Assembly: GCF_039134705.1 (NCBI RefSeq)
Contig: NZ_CP146256.1
Span: 2,604,001 to 2,668,000, forward strand
Reading direction: 5' to 3'
Length of the DNA stretch: 64,000 nucleotides
From: Kineothrix sp. IPX-CK
Lineage (GTDB): Bacteria > Bacillota > Clostridia > Lachnospirales > Lachnospiraceae
Shown here: piece after piece, positions 25,561-34,366 of the stretch
Layout of the letters: every line of letters begins with the position of its first letter
How positions within the stretch are numbered: position 1 is the first letter of the stretch
Position numbers and translations under genes: made by a program
The notes under the pieces: generated by a model
The model's input: only the letters and a program-made list of their open reading frames with translations
What the model was told of the DNA's origin: nothing
Database searches by the model: none

Positions 25561-26772
25561 TTACATAATCGTACGGACTGCCTTGGGTTTATATCCATTT
25601 TGATGAAGCGCCACTATAATCTGTTTTTTATGCTCAGGACCAAACGCCTCAAGTGTAATCCTAAGCTCCACTGCTGCATTTCTGTTAATGGAAACGAACT
25701 GGTTGTGCTCCAGCTTGATAACATTACCGTTTTGCTTCGCGATTACATCCGATACACGGCTAAGCTCTCCCGGCTTATCCGGAAGCAATACCGATACGGT
25801 AAAGATTCTGTCCCGGAGTATCAAGCCCTGCTGCACTACCGAAGACATCGTAATCACATCCATATTGCCGCCGCTTAAGATGGAGACGATTCTCATATTT
25901 TTTACCGGCAGATGCTTCAAAGCTGCTACGGTAAGAAGTCCCGAGTTCTCCACTATCATCTTATGGTTTTCCACCATATCGAGAAAAGCGACTACCAGCT
26001 CCTCATCCTCCACTGCAATAACATCATCCAGATTTTCAGACAGATAAGGGAAAATCTTGCTTCCCGGCGTCTTCACCGCCGTTCCGTCCGCAATCGTGTT
26101 CACGTGGTCTAGGGTGACAACCTTACCTTCCTTCAAGGAAGCCTGCATGCAATTTGCTCCGGCCGGTTCTACCCCGATTACCTTGATCTTCGGATTGAGA
26201 AGCTTGGCGAGAGTGGATACGCCGGTGGCCAGTCCTCCGCCGCCTATAGGAACTAATATGTAATCTACCAGCGGAAGTTCCTTGAAGATTTCCATCGCCA
26301 CGGTTCCCTGCCCTGTCGCTATCGCCAAATCATCGAAGGGATGGATAAAGGTATATCCCTTCTCCTCCGCCAGTTCATAAGCACGGGCACAAGCTTCATC
26401 GTAAACATCTCCAAAAAGAACTACTTCCGCACCATAACTCTTCGTTCTGTTTACCTTGATAAGAGGTGTGGTAGTCGGCATGACGATAACCGCTCTCACA
26501 TCGTTGCATTTTGCCGCATAGGCAACTCCCTGCGCGTGGTTGCCTGCGGAAGCGGTGATCAGCCCCCTGCTCCGTTCTTCTTCGGATAAGGTGCTTATTT
26601 TGTAATAGGCGCCTCTCACCTTATATGCTCCGGTAAACTGCATGTTTTCCGGCTTTAAGTACACTTTGTTTTCTGTCTGAGTGCTCAGGTAATCGCTGTA
26701 AACCAGCTTCGTTTCCTGCGTCACCCTTTTTACTACCTCGGAAGCTTCTTCAAACTTATCAAGTGTCAGCAT
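25561..26772 (-). CDS. ilvA: threonine ammonia-lyase with C-terminal ACT domain
   Basis: A 403-residue PLP enzyme deaminating threonine to 2-oxobutyrate. The PLP lysine is in FTGAYKVRGA near 50, with the PLP phosphate loop PIGGGGLATGV near 180. A single ACT domain (FTVSVLLPDKPGELSRVSDVIAKQ) occupies about 325-400, the size of the catabolic/short biosynthetic class (tdcB-like). Two starts are possible: TTG 26784 with GAGG 4 bases upstream, and ATG 26772. It lies 58 bases after ftsY on the same strand. Confidence 0.93.
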   Translation of the reverse strand: MLTLDKFEEASEVVKRVTQETKLVYSDYLSTQTENKVYLKPENMQFTGAYKVRGAYYKISTLSEEERSRGLITASAGNHAQGVAYAAKCNDVRAVIVMPTTTPLIKVNRTKSYGAEVVLFGDVYDEACARAYELAEEKGYTFIHPFDDLAIATGQGTVAMEIFKELPLVDYILVPIGGGGLATGVSTLAKLLNPKIKVIGVEPAGANCMQASLKEGKVVTLDHVNTIADGTAVKTPGSKIFPYLSENLDDVIAVEDEELVVAFLDMVENHKMIVENSGLLTVAALKHLPVKNMRIVSILSGGNMDVITMSSVVQQGLILRDRIFTVSVLLPDKPGELSRVSDVIAKQNGNVIKLEHNQFVSINRNAAVELRITLEAFGPEHKKQIIVALHQNGYKPKAVRTIM

Positions 26773-26842
26773 TTTCTCGTCCAACTTACCTCATCCTCCA
26801 TCCGTCTTACTATTTCATCATATTATCCGTTTCGAGTGCGTT

Positions 26843-27769
26843 TTATATATCGAAGAGTGCGTTTACGAACTGGTCGGAATCAAACTTCTGCAAATCTTCT
26901 ATGGTCTCGCCCACTCCGATATATTTCACAGGGATATTCAACTCCGACTGAATGGCTACCGCGATTCCGCCCTTTGCCGTCCCATCCATTTTGGTGAGAA
27001 TAATACCTGTCAGATCGGCGACCTCACCGAAATCGCGCGCCTGCGCAAGCGCGTTCTGTCCGGTGGTTCCGTCGAGCACGACCAGATTCTCCCTATGAAC
27101 TCCGGGAAATTCCTTATCGATAATCCGGTTCATTTTTTTTAACTCTTCCATCAAATTCTTCTTATTGTGAAGACGTCCTGCCGTATCACATAAAAGCACA
27201 TCTACATGTCTCGCCTTCGCCGCATTCACCGCGTCGAAAATAACGCTGGCAGGATCCGAGCCCTCTGAGCCTCCGATAATATCCACTCCGGCGCGGTTCG
27301 CCCATTCCGTAAGCTGTTCCCCCGCCGCCGCACGAAAGGTATCCGCCGCTGCAAGAAGAACCTTTCTTCCCTGGTCCTTCAATATGCCTGCCAGCTTTCC
27401 CACAGAGGTGGTCTTTCCGACACCGTTCACACCAATTACAAGAATGACCGACTGCTTTTGCTCGAAATCGTACGCTGTCTCTCCTACCTTCATCTGCTCT
27501 TTGATGCTTTGTATCAGGAATTCCTTACACTCCGACGGTTGCTTGATATGATTTTCTTTTACCTGCTCGCGAAGCTTTTCTATAATGGCATTCGTAGCGT
27601 TGACACCGATATCTCCCATAATCAGAATTTCTTCCAATTCCTCGTAAAAATCCTCATCAATAGCGGAAAATCCATTAAAAACGGAGTCAATCCCATTCAC
27701 AATATTGTCTCTGGTCTTGGTAAGTCCATCCTTAAGCCTTCCAAAAAAGCCTTTCTTTTCCTCGCTCAT
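26843..27769 (-). CDS. ftsY: signal recognition particle receptor FtsY
   Basis: The 308-residue SRP receptor GTPase, without the long acidic N-terminus of enterobacterial FtsY. The N domain is about 1-95. The G domain has VIGVNGVGKTTSVGKLAG near 112, AADTFRAAAGEQL, CDTAGRLHNKKNLM and TKMDGTAKGG. GAGGAGG precedes the ATG. It starts 26 bases after smc, the usual Firmicutes order, and partners Ffh at 20-21 kb. Confidence 0.97.
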   Translation of the reverse strand: MSEEKKGFFGRLKDGLTKTRDNIVNGIDSVFNGFSAIDEDFYEELEEILIMGDIGVNATNAIIEKLREQVKENHIKQPSECKEFLIQSIKEQMKVGETAYDFEQKQSVILVIGVNGVGKTTSVGKLAGILKDQGRKVLLAAADTFRAAAGEQLTEWANRAGVDIIGGSEGSDPASVIFDAVNAAKARHVDVLLCDTAGRLHNKKNLMEELKKMNRIIDKEFPGVHRENLVVLDGTTGQNALAQARDFGEVADLTGIILTKMDGTAKGGIAVAIQSELNIPVKYIGVGETIEDLQKFDSDQFVNALFDI

Positions 27770-27795
27770 GCGTCCTCCTCTATGAATGTTGAATG

Positions 27796-30700
27796 TTAAT
27801 CGTCAAGATCCTTATCGATCAAGTTAACGCTTACCAGTGTTGACACGCCTTTTTCCTGCATCGTAATGCCGTACAGACGATCCGCCTTTTCCATTGTACC
27901 ACGCCTATGGGTAATTACAATAAATTGCGTGTATTTTGTTAATTTATGTAAATATTTGGCAAATCTGGCCACATTATTTTCATCCAGAGCCGCTTCAATT
28001 TCATCCAACAGACAAAACGGGGACGGCTTAAGATTCTGAATAGCAAAAAGCAATGCAATCGCTGTCAGTGCCTTTTCCCCTCCTGAAAGCTGCATCATAT
28101 TCTGCAGCTTCTTTCCAGGGGGCTGGGCGATAATGCGTATTCCTGCCTCAAGAATATCTTCGTCCTCCATCAGCTCCAGAGTTCCTTTTCCGCCTCCGAA
28201 AAGCTCCTTGAATACTTTGTCGAATTCCTTGGCGATTTCGGCAAATTTCTCATTGAACTGCCCTCGCATGGCAGTGTCCAGCTCTTCGATAATATCTACT
28301 AAGGTTTTCTCCGCCTCTACCAAATCATCATGCTGAGTCTTTAAGAACAAATATCGCTCCATCAAATTCTTATAATCTTCGATGGCATTGACGTTAACGT
28401 CGCCCAACTTGCGGATTCCGTCCTTTAACGATGTAATTTCCTTTTTCATCGCTGAAAGGTCCGTCATTTCCTCATCTCTAAGGGAAGCTGCGTCCGAAAG
28501 AGTGATTTCATATTCATCCCACATATAGTTGATCTGACTTTCGATGGATTCCTCCAATTTCTCCTTCTGAGCACTTAAACGGTATACCTCTTTATCCAGA
28601 GCCGACATCCTCTCAGAAAGCTCTTCTCTTGCAGCAAAAAAGTTTTTCTGCTTCGCAGATAGCTCCTCTTTCTTCGTGATATCATCTTTAAGTTTCACTT
28701 CCGCATCGCTTCTTGAGGTATTGGAAGCCACAATCGTTTTTTCGATTTCGACGATGCTCTGCGCTTTTCTCTCTATGTCCTTCTCATTTCTTTCAAGACC
28801 ATCCTTGATTTCCATAAGCTCGGACATAAAACGAGCGATTTCGCTATCGATACGGTCCACGTTTTGCTTGTGAAAGCCTTGCTGCTGCAGCAGCTTTTCC
28901 ACTCCCACATCGTGCTCCGCCACTACTTTCGACTGCTCGGATTCCTTCAGCCTTTGCTCCTCCAATTCCTTCTGGAATTCGTTGATCTGGAGTTCCACCT
29001 GTTTTTCCAGATTTTCCGATTCCTCCAGTTCCTTCAAAATGCCCTCTTTGCTGGATTTGATCTCCAAAATCTGGTTCTCGATCTCCTTCTCCTCGGTTTT
29101 CAGCTCTCCAAAGCCTTCCTCCGCCTCGCTCTTCCTCTCCTGTGCCTTTATAACATTCATTCGCGCCGTATTCTGCTTGATGAATTCCTCCTGCAATCTG
29201 GATTTGGTATCCTCCAATTCCATGCGCAGCTTATTTCTAAGCTCTTTTGTTTTCTCGATATCCTCCAGCAGCAGATCGATTTCTTCCAGATGCTTTTTGA
29301 TCCTGGCGTTCAGTTCCTCCATCTCCCGTCTGCGCCCGAGAAGATTGCTGTTGTTTTTAAATGCACCGCCGCTGATAGCACCGCCCGGCACAAGAAGCTC
29401 GCCCTCAATCGTAACCATTCGAATGCCGTAACTATACTTTTTCGCTATTTTAACAGCGTTATCCACGTGATCTACTACTACGATACGTCCAAGCATGGAC
29501 TTCGCCACATCTTTATACTTCTTATCCGTCTGCACAAGTTCGTCCGCCATGCCGATAACGCCCTTTTCCTTCAGTGCCTCCGGGTTCTTAAATTCCTGCG
29601 GGTCCTTAATGCTGGTAAGAGGTAAGAAGGTCGCACGCCCGGCCTTATGCGTCTTTAGCATGCCAATCATCCGTTTTGCCGTCTCTTCATCTTCTGTGAC
29701 AATATTCTGAATATTGCCGCCCAAAGCGGTCTCTATCGCGGTTTCATACTTCTTATCCACTTTAATTATATCGGCTACCACACCGATAATGCCTTTTTCT
29801 TCGTCTTTGCATTCCATAACGCGCTTTACGCTGCCGCCGTAGCCTTCATATCTCTCCGTCAGATTGACTAACGCTTCCATCTTGGATTTCTCTTGGTGAT
29901 AGACTACCTGTGTATCCCGAAGTCTTTGATCCTTGGCGGAAAGCTCGTCATGCATGCCGCTAAGACGCTCCTCGATGACCGTCTGGGAATCATTCAACCG
30001 ACGGATTTCTTCGTTGATGTTCTCAAACTCCTCCTGAAGCAGCTTAATGGTCTCTTCCTGCTTCTCCTCGTCCGATTTTGCCCGCAGCAATCTGGAATTC
30101 AATTCGGCCTTGCGTATATTGGCCTGCTCCAGCATCGTATCGTAGCGACCGATTTTGGACTTGATGGTAGCCCGGCCGTTCAGAGCATCGATAATCGTAT
30201 TCTTGCCGGCCTCTATATGGTTATTCAGCTCCTCGATCTGGCTCTGTACTTCATTCAGCAGAAATCTCGCGTCATCTCTTATTTTTTCAATTTCGGCAAG
30301 CTTCCCGTCGATTTCACTTTTATTTTTTAAGATAGCTTCTTTGTCTATGTTTTTAGCATCGATTTCTTTCTGCACGGTTTCCAGTCGGGAACGAAGATGC
30401 CCCTCGTTTCCTTTGGCAGAATTGATCTGTTCCTTTAAGACATTGATTTCGCCCTCCAGCTTGCCGCGCAGAAGTCCGGTGTCCGTAAGCTGCGTACGTG
30501 CCGACTCAATAGCCTCGTCAAGCATCTCTATCTGGCCCTGAATCTGCTCATATTCCCCCTTGATGCCTTCGTATCTCTCCGTGGTCTCCTGCAAATCTCC
30601 GCCTGCAATGTCATATTTTTGCTCTACAGCCAAAAGCTGTTCTTTGATGCGGTTGTTTTCCAAAAGGAACACATTCACATCCAACGTCTTCAATTCTTCT

Positions 30701-31356
30701 TTTTTCTTTAAATAAATTTTAGCGATTTCGGACTGTTTTTCAAGCGGCCCTGTCTGCTTTTCAAGCTCCGACAGAATGTCTTTCACGCGCAGCAGATTCT
30801 GCTTTTCATCCTCGAGTTTCTTCTGTGCCGCAAATTTACGGCGTTTAAATTTTACAATGCCCGCCGCTTCATCGAAAAGCTCTCTTCGATCTTCCGGCTT
30901 TCCGCTCAGAATCTTATCAATCTGGCCCTGCCCGATGATGGAATAGCCCTCTTTTCCTATACCAGTGTCGTAAAACAATTCATTCACGTCTTTTAAACGG
31001 CAGGGTGTGCCGTTTAACATGTATTCGCTCTCTCCCGAGCGGTATATTCTTCTGGCCACCGTTACCTCGTCATAGTCGACTGTGAGCTGATGATCCGAGT
31101 TGTCCAGCGTAATGGCCACATAAGCATATCCTAACGGTTTTCTAAGCTCCGTCCCCGAAAAAATGACATCTTGCATGGACGCACCGCGAAGCTGCTTAAT
31201 GCGCTGTTCTCCCAATACCCAGCGCACCGCATCGGCTACGTTACTCTTTCCGCTTCCGTTTGGCCCTACGATTCCGGTTATTCCATTGTGAAACTTAAAA
31301 TTAATTTTATTCGCAAATGATTTAAACCCTTGTATCTCAATACTTTTTAAATACAT
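27796..31356 (-). CDS. smc: chromosome segregation ATPase SMC
   Basis: The 1186-residue SMC protein that compacts and segregates the chromosome with ScpA/ScpB. It has Walker A GPNGSGKSNVADAVRW near 32, two long coiled coils (about 170-510 and 680-1020), a hinge around 515-660 (GVIGMADELVQ, VPGGAISGGA), the ABC signature LSGGEKALTAIALLFA and Walker B CLLDEIEAALDE near 1115. The ATG at 31356 has GGGAG 5 bases upstream; the ATG at 31368 is too close to its site. It follows rnc by 21 bases. Confidence 0.98.
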   Translation of the reverse strand: MYLKSIEIQGFKSFANKINFKFHNGITGIVGPNGSGKSNVADAVRWVLGEQRIKQLRGASMQDVIFSGTELRKPLGYAYVAITLDNSDHQLTVDYDEVTVARRIYRSGESEYMLNGTPCRLKDVNELFYDTGIGKEGYSIIGQGQIDKILSGKPEDRRELFDEAAGIVKFKRRKFAAQKKLEDEKQNLLRVKDILSELEKQTGPLEKQSEIAKIYLKKKEELKTLDVNVFLLENNRIKEQLLAVEQKYDIAGGDLQETTERYEGIKGEYEQIQGQIEMLDEAIESARTQLTDTGLLRGKLEGEINVLKEQINSAKGNEGHLRSRLETVQKEIDAKNIDKEAILKNKSEIDGKLAEIEKIRDDARFLLNEVQSQIEELNNHIEAGKNTIIDALNGRATIKSKIGRYDTMLEQANIRKAELNSRLLRAKSDEEKQEETIKLLQEEFENINEEIRRLNDSQTVIEERLSGMHDELSAKDQRLRDTQVVYHQEKSKMEALVNLTERYEGYGGSVKRVMECKDEEKGIIGVVADIIKVDKKYETAIETALGGNIQNIVTEDEETAKRMIGMLKTHKAGRATFLPLTSIKDPQEFKNPEALKEKGVIGMADELVQTDKKYKDVAKSMLGRIVVVDHVDNAVKIAKKYSYGIRMVTIEGELLVPGGAISGGAFKNNSNLLGRRREMEELNARIKKHLEEIDLLLEDIEKTKELRNKLRMELEDTKSRLQEEFIKQNTARMNVIKAQERKSEAEEGFGELKTEEKEIENQILEIKSSKEGILKELEESENLEKQVELQINEFQKELEEQRLKESEQSKVVAEHDVGVEKLLQQQGFHKQNVDRIDSEIARFMSELMEIKDGLERNEKDIERKAQSIVEIEKTIVASNTSRSDAEVKLKDDITKKEELSAKQKNFFAAREELSERMSALDKEVYRLSAQKEKLEESIESQINYMWDEYEITLSDAASLRDEEMTDLSAMKKEITSLKDGIRKLGDVNVNAIEDYKNLMERYLFLKTQHDDLVEAEKTLVDIIEELDTAMRGQFNEKFAEIAKEFDKVFKELFGGGKGTLELMEDEDILEAGIRIIAQPPGKKLQNMMQLSGGEKALTAIALLFAIQNLKPSPFCLLDEIEAALDENNVARFAKYLHKLTKYTQFIVITHRRGTMEKADRLYGITMQEKGVSTLVSVNLIDKDLDD

Positions 31357-31377
31357 AGTTACTCCCATTACCCCTTT

Positions 31378-32067
31378 TTAAACTTTGCATGCCAGAAGCG
31401 CCTCATATGCCGCCTGCTGCTCCGCCGCCTTTTTCGTTTTTCCGACACCTCTTCCCAGAATCTTCCCGTTCACCCTCGCTTCAATAACGAACCTCTTGTT
31501 GTGATCGGGTCCCGTCTCGCTGACGAGCTCATATCGCAGCGTTCCCTTGCTGTCCTTCTGCACTTCTTCCTGAAGCAAAGTCTTACTGTCATAAAACAAT
31601 TCCTTATTTTCCAAATCAGATAATATGAAGCGATGAATGAAAACACTCGACGCCTCATACCCTCCATCCAAATATATGGCACCGATAATGGCTTCCATAA
31701 CATCCGCGGTAATGGAATCGCGTCCTCTTCCGCCCGTAGATTCTTCTCCTCTGCCAAGCTGTATATAGCCGCCGATTTCAACATCGGCCGCACAAAAAGC
31801 CAGCGCCGGACCACATACAAGCGCAGAACGTTTCTTCGTAAGCTGCCCTTCCGGCATTTTAGGATGCCTTTGGTACAAAAAGTCACTGGTTACCAACTCC
31901 AATACCGCATCTCCCAAAAACTCCAGACGCTCATAGTCCTTCGCCCTCTTGATTTTTTGTTCGTTGGCAAAGGAGCTATGGGTAAGCGCCTGCTTTAGCA
32001 GTTCCTTATCCGTGAAGCAATATCCTATTTTTCCTTCCAACTCATTTATATCATTTTCCGTTAACAT
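31378..32067 (-). CDS. rnc: ribonuclease III
   Basis: A 229-residue double-strand RNA endonuclease for rRNA and mRNA processing. The catalytic domain has the signature ERLEFLGDAVLEL and the second acidic cluster DVMEAIIGAIYLDGG. The C-terminal double-strand RNA-binding domain spans about 158-228 (KTLLQEEVQKDSKGTLRYELVSETGPDHNKRF, GKTKKAAEQQAA). ATG 32067 follows GGGGG by 6 bases; a GTG one codon upstream is the alternative. Confidence 0.97.
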   Translation of the reverse strand: MLTENDINELEGKIGYCFTDKELLKQALTHSSFANEQKIKRAKDYERLEFLGDAVLELVTSDFLYQRHPKMPEGQLTKKRSALVCGPALAFCAADVEIGGYIQLGRGEESTGGRGRDSITADVMEAIIGAIYLDGGYEASSVFIHRFILSDLENKELFYDSKTLLQEEVQKDSKGTLRYELVSETGPDHNKRFVIEARVNGKILGRGVGKTKKAAEQQAAYEALLACKV

Positions 32068-32088
32068 CACATTCCCCCATAAACATCG

Positions 32089-32112
32089 AAAAAGCCCTTG
32101 AGATAGGGCTTT
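32089..32112 (-). terminator. hairpin after acpP
   Basis: AAAGCCC (32091-32097) and GGGCTTT (32106-32112) form a 7-bp stem followed on minus by a five-T run. It lies between acpP and rnc and may act as an attenuator, allowing much more acpP than rnc-smc-ftsY transcript. Confidence 0.55.
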
Positions 32113-32130
32113 CGATACTCTACATAGTTA

Positions 32131-32361
32131 CTAATTCATAGCGTTCTTGATTAACTCAACCGCCTCTTCAACCGTACTAATCTTTTCAGCCTCTTCCGCA
32201 GGAATCTCAATGTCAAATTCTTCTTCAATTCCCATAATAATCTGGAATACATCCAAGGAATCGGCTCCTAAATCATCCGCAAAAGTAGTTTCCAGCGTAA
32301 TTTCCTCCGGGTCCACGTTGAGCACCTCGGCAATGACTTTTTTTAACTTTTCAAATTCCAT
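32131..32361 (-). CDS. acpP: acyl carrier protein
   Basis: A 76-residue acidic protein carrying fatty acyl chains on 4'-phosphopantetheine. The attachment serine is in [20 protein letters not shown]. Length and sequence are typical. It lies 15 bases after plsX, with which it cooperates. Confidence 0.97.
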   Translation of the reverse strand: MEFEKLKKVIAEVLNVDPEEITLETTFADDLGADSLDVFQIIMGIEEEFDIEIPAEEAEKISTVEEAVELIKNAMN

Positions 32362-32376
32362 GATAACAGCCCTTTC

Positions 32377-33390
32377 TTATTCATTCTCAAGAGTAATTTT
32401 TTCTTTTATTTTATCATTAATCTTCTGCTCGCTAAATGTGATACATTGAAGAACAGAATTTTTGATTTCCACTGCTTTTGAACTGCCATGTGTCTTTACC
32501 ACCAGTCCCTTAAGTCCCAAAAGCGGTGCGCCTCCGTATTGCTCCAAATCGAAGGTCTTCAAAGTCTCCTTTAATGCAGGCTTTACCAAAAATGCACCTA
32601 TTTTGCTCCGAAGGGAAGACATCATTCCGGCCTTTACCTTCTTGATGAGCGTTCCGCCCACCCCTTCGTACAATTTCAGAATCACATTTCCCACGAATGC
32701 CTCGCATATGATGACATCCGCATAACCCGCCGGAATATCCCTTGCTTCAATGCTTCCGATAAAGTTGATATCCGGACAGCTCTTGAGCAGAGGAAAGGTT
32801 TCCTTAACAAGAGCGTTTCCTTTATCCTCCTCGGCTCCGATATTAACGATTGCAACCTTGGGATTCTTAATTCCCATAACGCTTTCCATATATACGCTTC
32901 CCATTTTTGCAAACTGCACGAGATGGGAAGATCTCGCATCCACATTAGCTCCGCAGTCTATCAAAAGCGCTGCACCCTTTTCCGTCGGTATAAGAGGTGC
33001 TAACGGCGGTCTCTCCACTCCGCTTAGCCGGCCCACAATAACCTGTCCTCCGACCAGCGTCGCTCCGGTACTTCCTGCGGATATGTATGCGTCGCAGGTT
33101 CCTTCCTTCACCAGTTGAAGGGCTTTCACGATGGAAGAATCCTTCTTCTTGCGGATTGCCATGACCGGCGGCTCTGCCGTCTCGATAACCTCCGTCGCAT
33201 TTACAATTTCCACCTGCTCCGAAGGGTAAGTGTACTTTTTCAGCTCGTCTCTAATCCTATCCTCTATTCCCACCAGATAGACCTTAACCTTGCTGCTCTC
33301 CTTTACCGCTTCGACCGCACCTTTTACGATTTCTACCGGTGCATTGTCTCCGCCCATCGCATCGACAGCAACTTTCACTAACTCTGACAT
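32377..33390 (-). CDS. plsX: phosphate acyltransferase PlsX
   Basis: A 337-residue enzyme converting acyl-ACP to acyl-phosphate, the first step of phospholipid synthesis in Firmicutes. Typical motifs are VAVDAMGGDNAPVEIVKGA at the N-terminus, SAGSTGATLVGG and GVERPPLAPLIPT. The open frame continues upstream to 33462, but AGGAGG 6 bases before ATG 33390 fixes the start. It has its own promoter. Confidence 0.96.
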   Translation of the reverse strand: MSELVKVAVDAMGGDNAPVEIVKGAVEAVKESSKVKVYLVGIEDRIRDELKKYTYPSEQVEIVNATEVIETAEPPVMAIRKKKDSSIVKALQLVKEGTCDAYISAGSTGATLVGGQVIVGRLSGVERPPLAPLIPTEKGAALLIDCGANVDARSSHLVQFAKMGSVYMESVMGIKNPKVAIVNIGAEEDKGNALVKETFPLLKSCPDINFIGSIEARDIPAGYADVIICEAFVGNVILKLYEGVGGTLIKKVKAGMMSSLRSKIGAFLVKPALKETLKTFDLEQYGGAPLLGLKGLVVKTHGSSKAVEIKNSVLQCITFSEQKINDKIKEKITLENE

Positions 33391-33415
33391 ATGCAACCTC
33401 CTAATATCTTTCTTT

Positions 33416-33444
33416 AATATACTAAACCCATATATAAAAATCAA
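33416..33444 (-). promoter_or_regulatory. promoter of plsX-acpP
   Basis: TTGATT (33439-33444, minus) and TATATT (33416-33421) are 17 bases apart, 25 bases before the plsX start. Confidence 0.6.
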
Positions 33445-33531
33445 GCTGTTTTTCATGTACAAAATATTTTTATTTCAATACATATAGTTATATCCGTTTT
33501 TCACGTAATAAGCTCTTTTTCCTATCACATG

Positions 33532-33563
33532 AAAAAAGGCCTTCCCAATATCTCAGGAAAACC
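33532..33563 (-). terminator. rpmF terminator
   Basis: GGTTTTCC and GGAAGGCC on minus (33556-33563, 33538-33545) pair over 8 bp with two G-U pairs and are followed by six T. Confidence 0.6.
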
Positions 33564-33578
33564 TCAGCTTTTCATTCA

Positions 33579-33758
33579 TTAATCTACTGCAATAATTTCT
33601 TTTTTGTTGTAAGAGCCACATTTCTTGCATACTCTGTGGGGCATCATAAGAGCACCGCATTTGCTGCATTTCACCAATGTAGGAGCGCTCATTTTCCAGT
33701 TCGCTCTTCTCTTATCTCTTCTACCTTTGGAAGATTTATTCTTGGGACAAATAGACAT
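33579..33758 (-). CDS. rpmF: 50S ribosomal protein L32
   Basis: A 59-residue ribosomal protein, translated by hand as MSICPKNKSSKGRRDKRRAN at the start. It has two Cys pairs (CSKCG and CKKCG) forming a zinc ribbon, so it is the C+ type that needs zinc. AGGAGGTG precedes the ATG. It begins 2 bases after the yceD stop, the usual yceD-rpmF arrangement. Confidence 0.96.
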   Translation of the reverse strand: MSICPKNKSSKGRRDKRRANWKMSAPTLVKCSKCGALMMPHRVCKKCGSYNKKEIIAVD

Positions 33759-33760
33759 TG

Positions 33761-34285
33761 TTACACCTCCTTATTTGCATCAAAGATATCTTTTATCCTT
33801 GCCATTCTCGGATCGGGTACAAACGTATCACAATCGCATGTTTCCACATTCAAGTCTTTCCCGCACTTCATGCAGATTCCTTTGCAGTCCGGTTTACATA
33901 AGACCTTCGTCGGCAAGTTCATAAAACACTCATTCTTAATTAAGTCGTCTACATTAAGCTGGTAACCTTCCATGAAATTCTGGTCATCGTCCTGTATGTC
34001 TTCCTTATATTCGTCCGGTCCTTCCACCGTCCGCATAAAGTCGAGTATCACCTTCTGATTAACAGACTTCAGACATCTGTCACAGCTTATGGCAAATGTA
34101 AGTTCCATCTTCCCCTCAATAGACGCTTTGTTCGTTCCAAGATTGGTCAAAGTAAGTGTCAAAGGCGTCTTCCGGATTACGGGGAAATCGCCGAGACGGC
34201 AATTCAACTCCGCTATATCCATGTCCACCTGTTTCTCCACCGCTTTTCCTTCGGATGTTAAAACATCAGTTAGGTTCATTAACAT
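33761..34285 (-). CDS. DUF177 protein YceD
   Basis: A 174-residue protein of the YceD family, linked in other bacteria to 23S rRNA accumulation. It has the conserved cysteine pattern ISCDRCLK in the middle and a C-terminal CKPDCKGICMKCGKDLN cluster that could bind metal. ATG 34285 has AAGGAG 6 bases upstream; the longer frame to 34327 would start inside the promoter's -10 box. It is co-transcribed with rpmF. Confidence 0.93.
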   Translation of the reverse strand: MLMNLTDVLTSEGKAVEKQVDMDIAELNCRLGDFPVIRKTPLTLTLTNLGTNKASIEGKMELTFAISCDRCLKSVNQKVILDFMRTVEGPDEYKEDIQDDDQNFMEGYQLNVDDLIKNECFMNLPTKVLCKPDCKGICMKCGKDLNVETCDCDTFVPDPRMARIKDIFDANKEV

Positions 34286-34326
34286 AGCTGACTCCTTATG
34301 AAAATAATCATTTTCACACTTTGTCA

Positions 34327-34355
34327 ATTATACATATCGGATACTTTTTTGTCAA
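34327..34355 (-). promoter_or_regulatory. consensus sigma-A promoter of yceD-rpmF
   Basis: TTGACA (34350-34355) and TATAAT (34327-34332) on minus match consensus at all twelve positions with 17-base spacing. Confidence 0.88.
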
Positions 34356-34366
34356 TAGTTATTTCG

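Noticed and set aside
25259..25878. Open frames across the MITE-like element and the end of ilvA (99 codons on minus, 158 on plus)
   Set aside because: They cross element borders, terminator and ilvA coding sequence; composition is not protein-like.
28864..29625. 253-codon open frame on plus inside smc
   Set aside because: Leu/Phe-rich shadow of the coiled-coil codons (Glu/Lys) of smc on the other strand.
33391..33578. FapR-type operator upstream of plsX
   Set aside because: No match to the known Bacillus FapR palindrome; only short repeated ACATGAAAAAC/ACGTGAAAAAC segments are seen.
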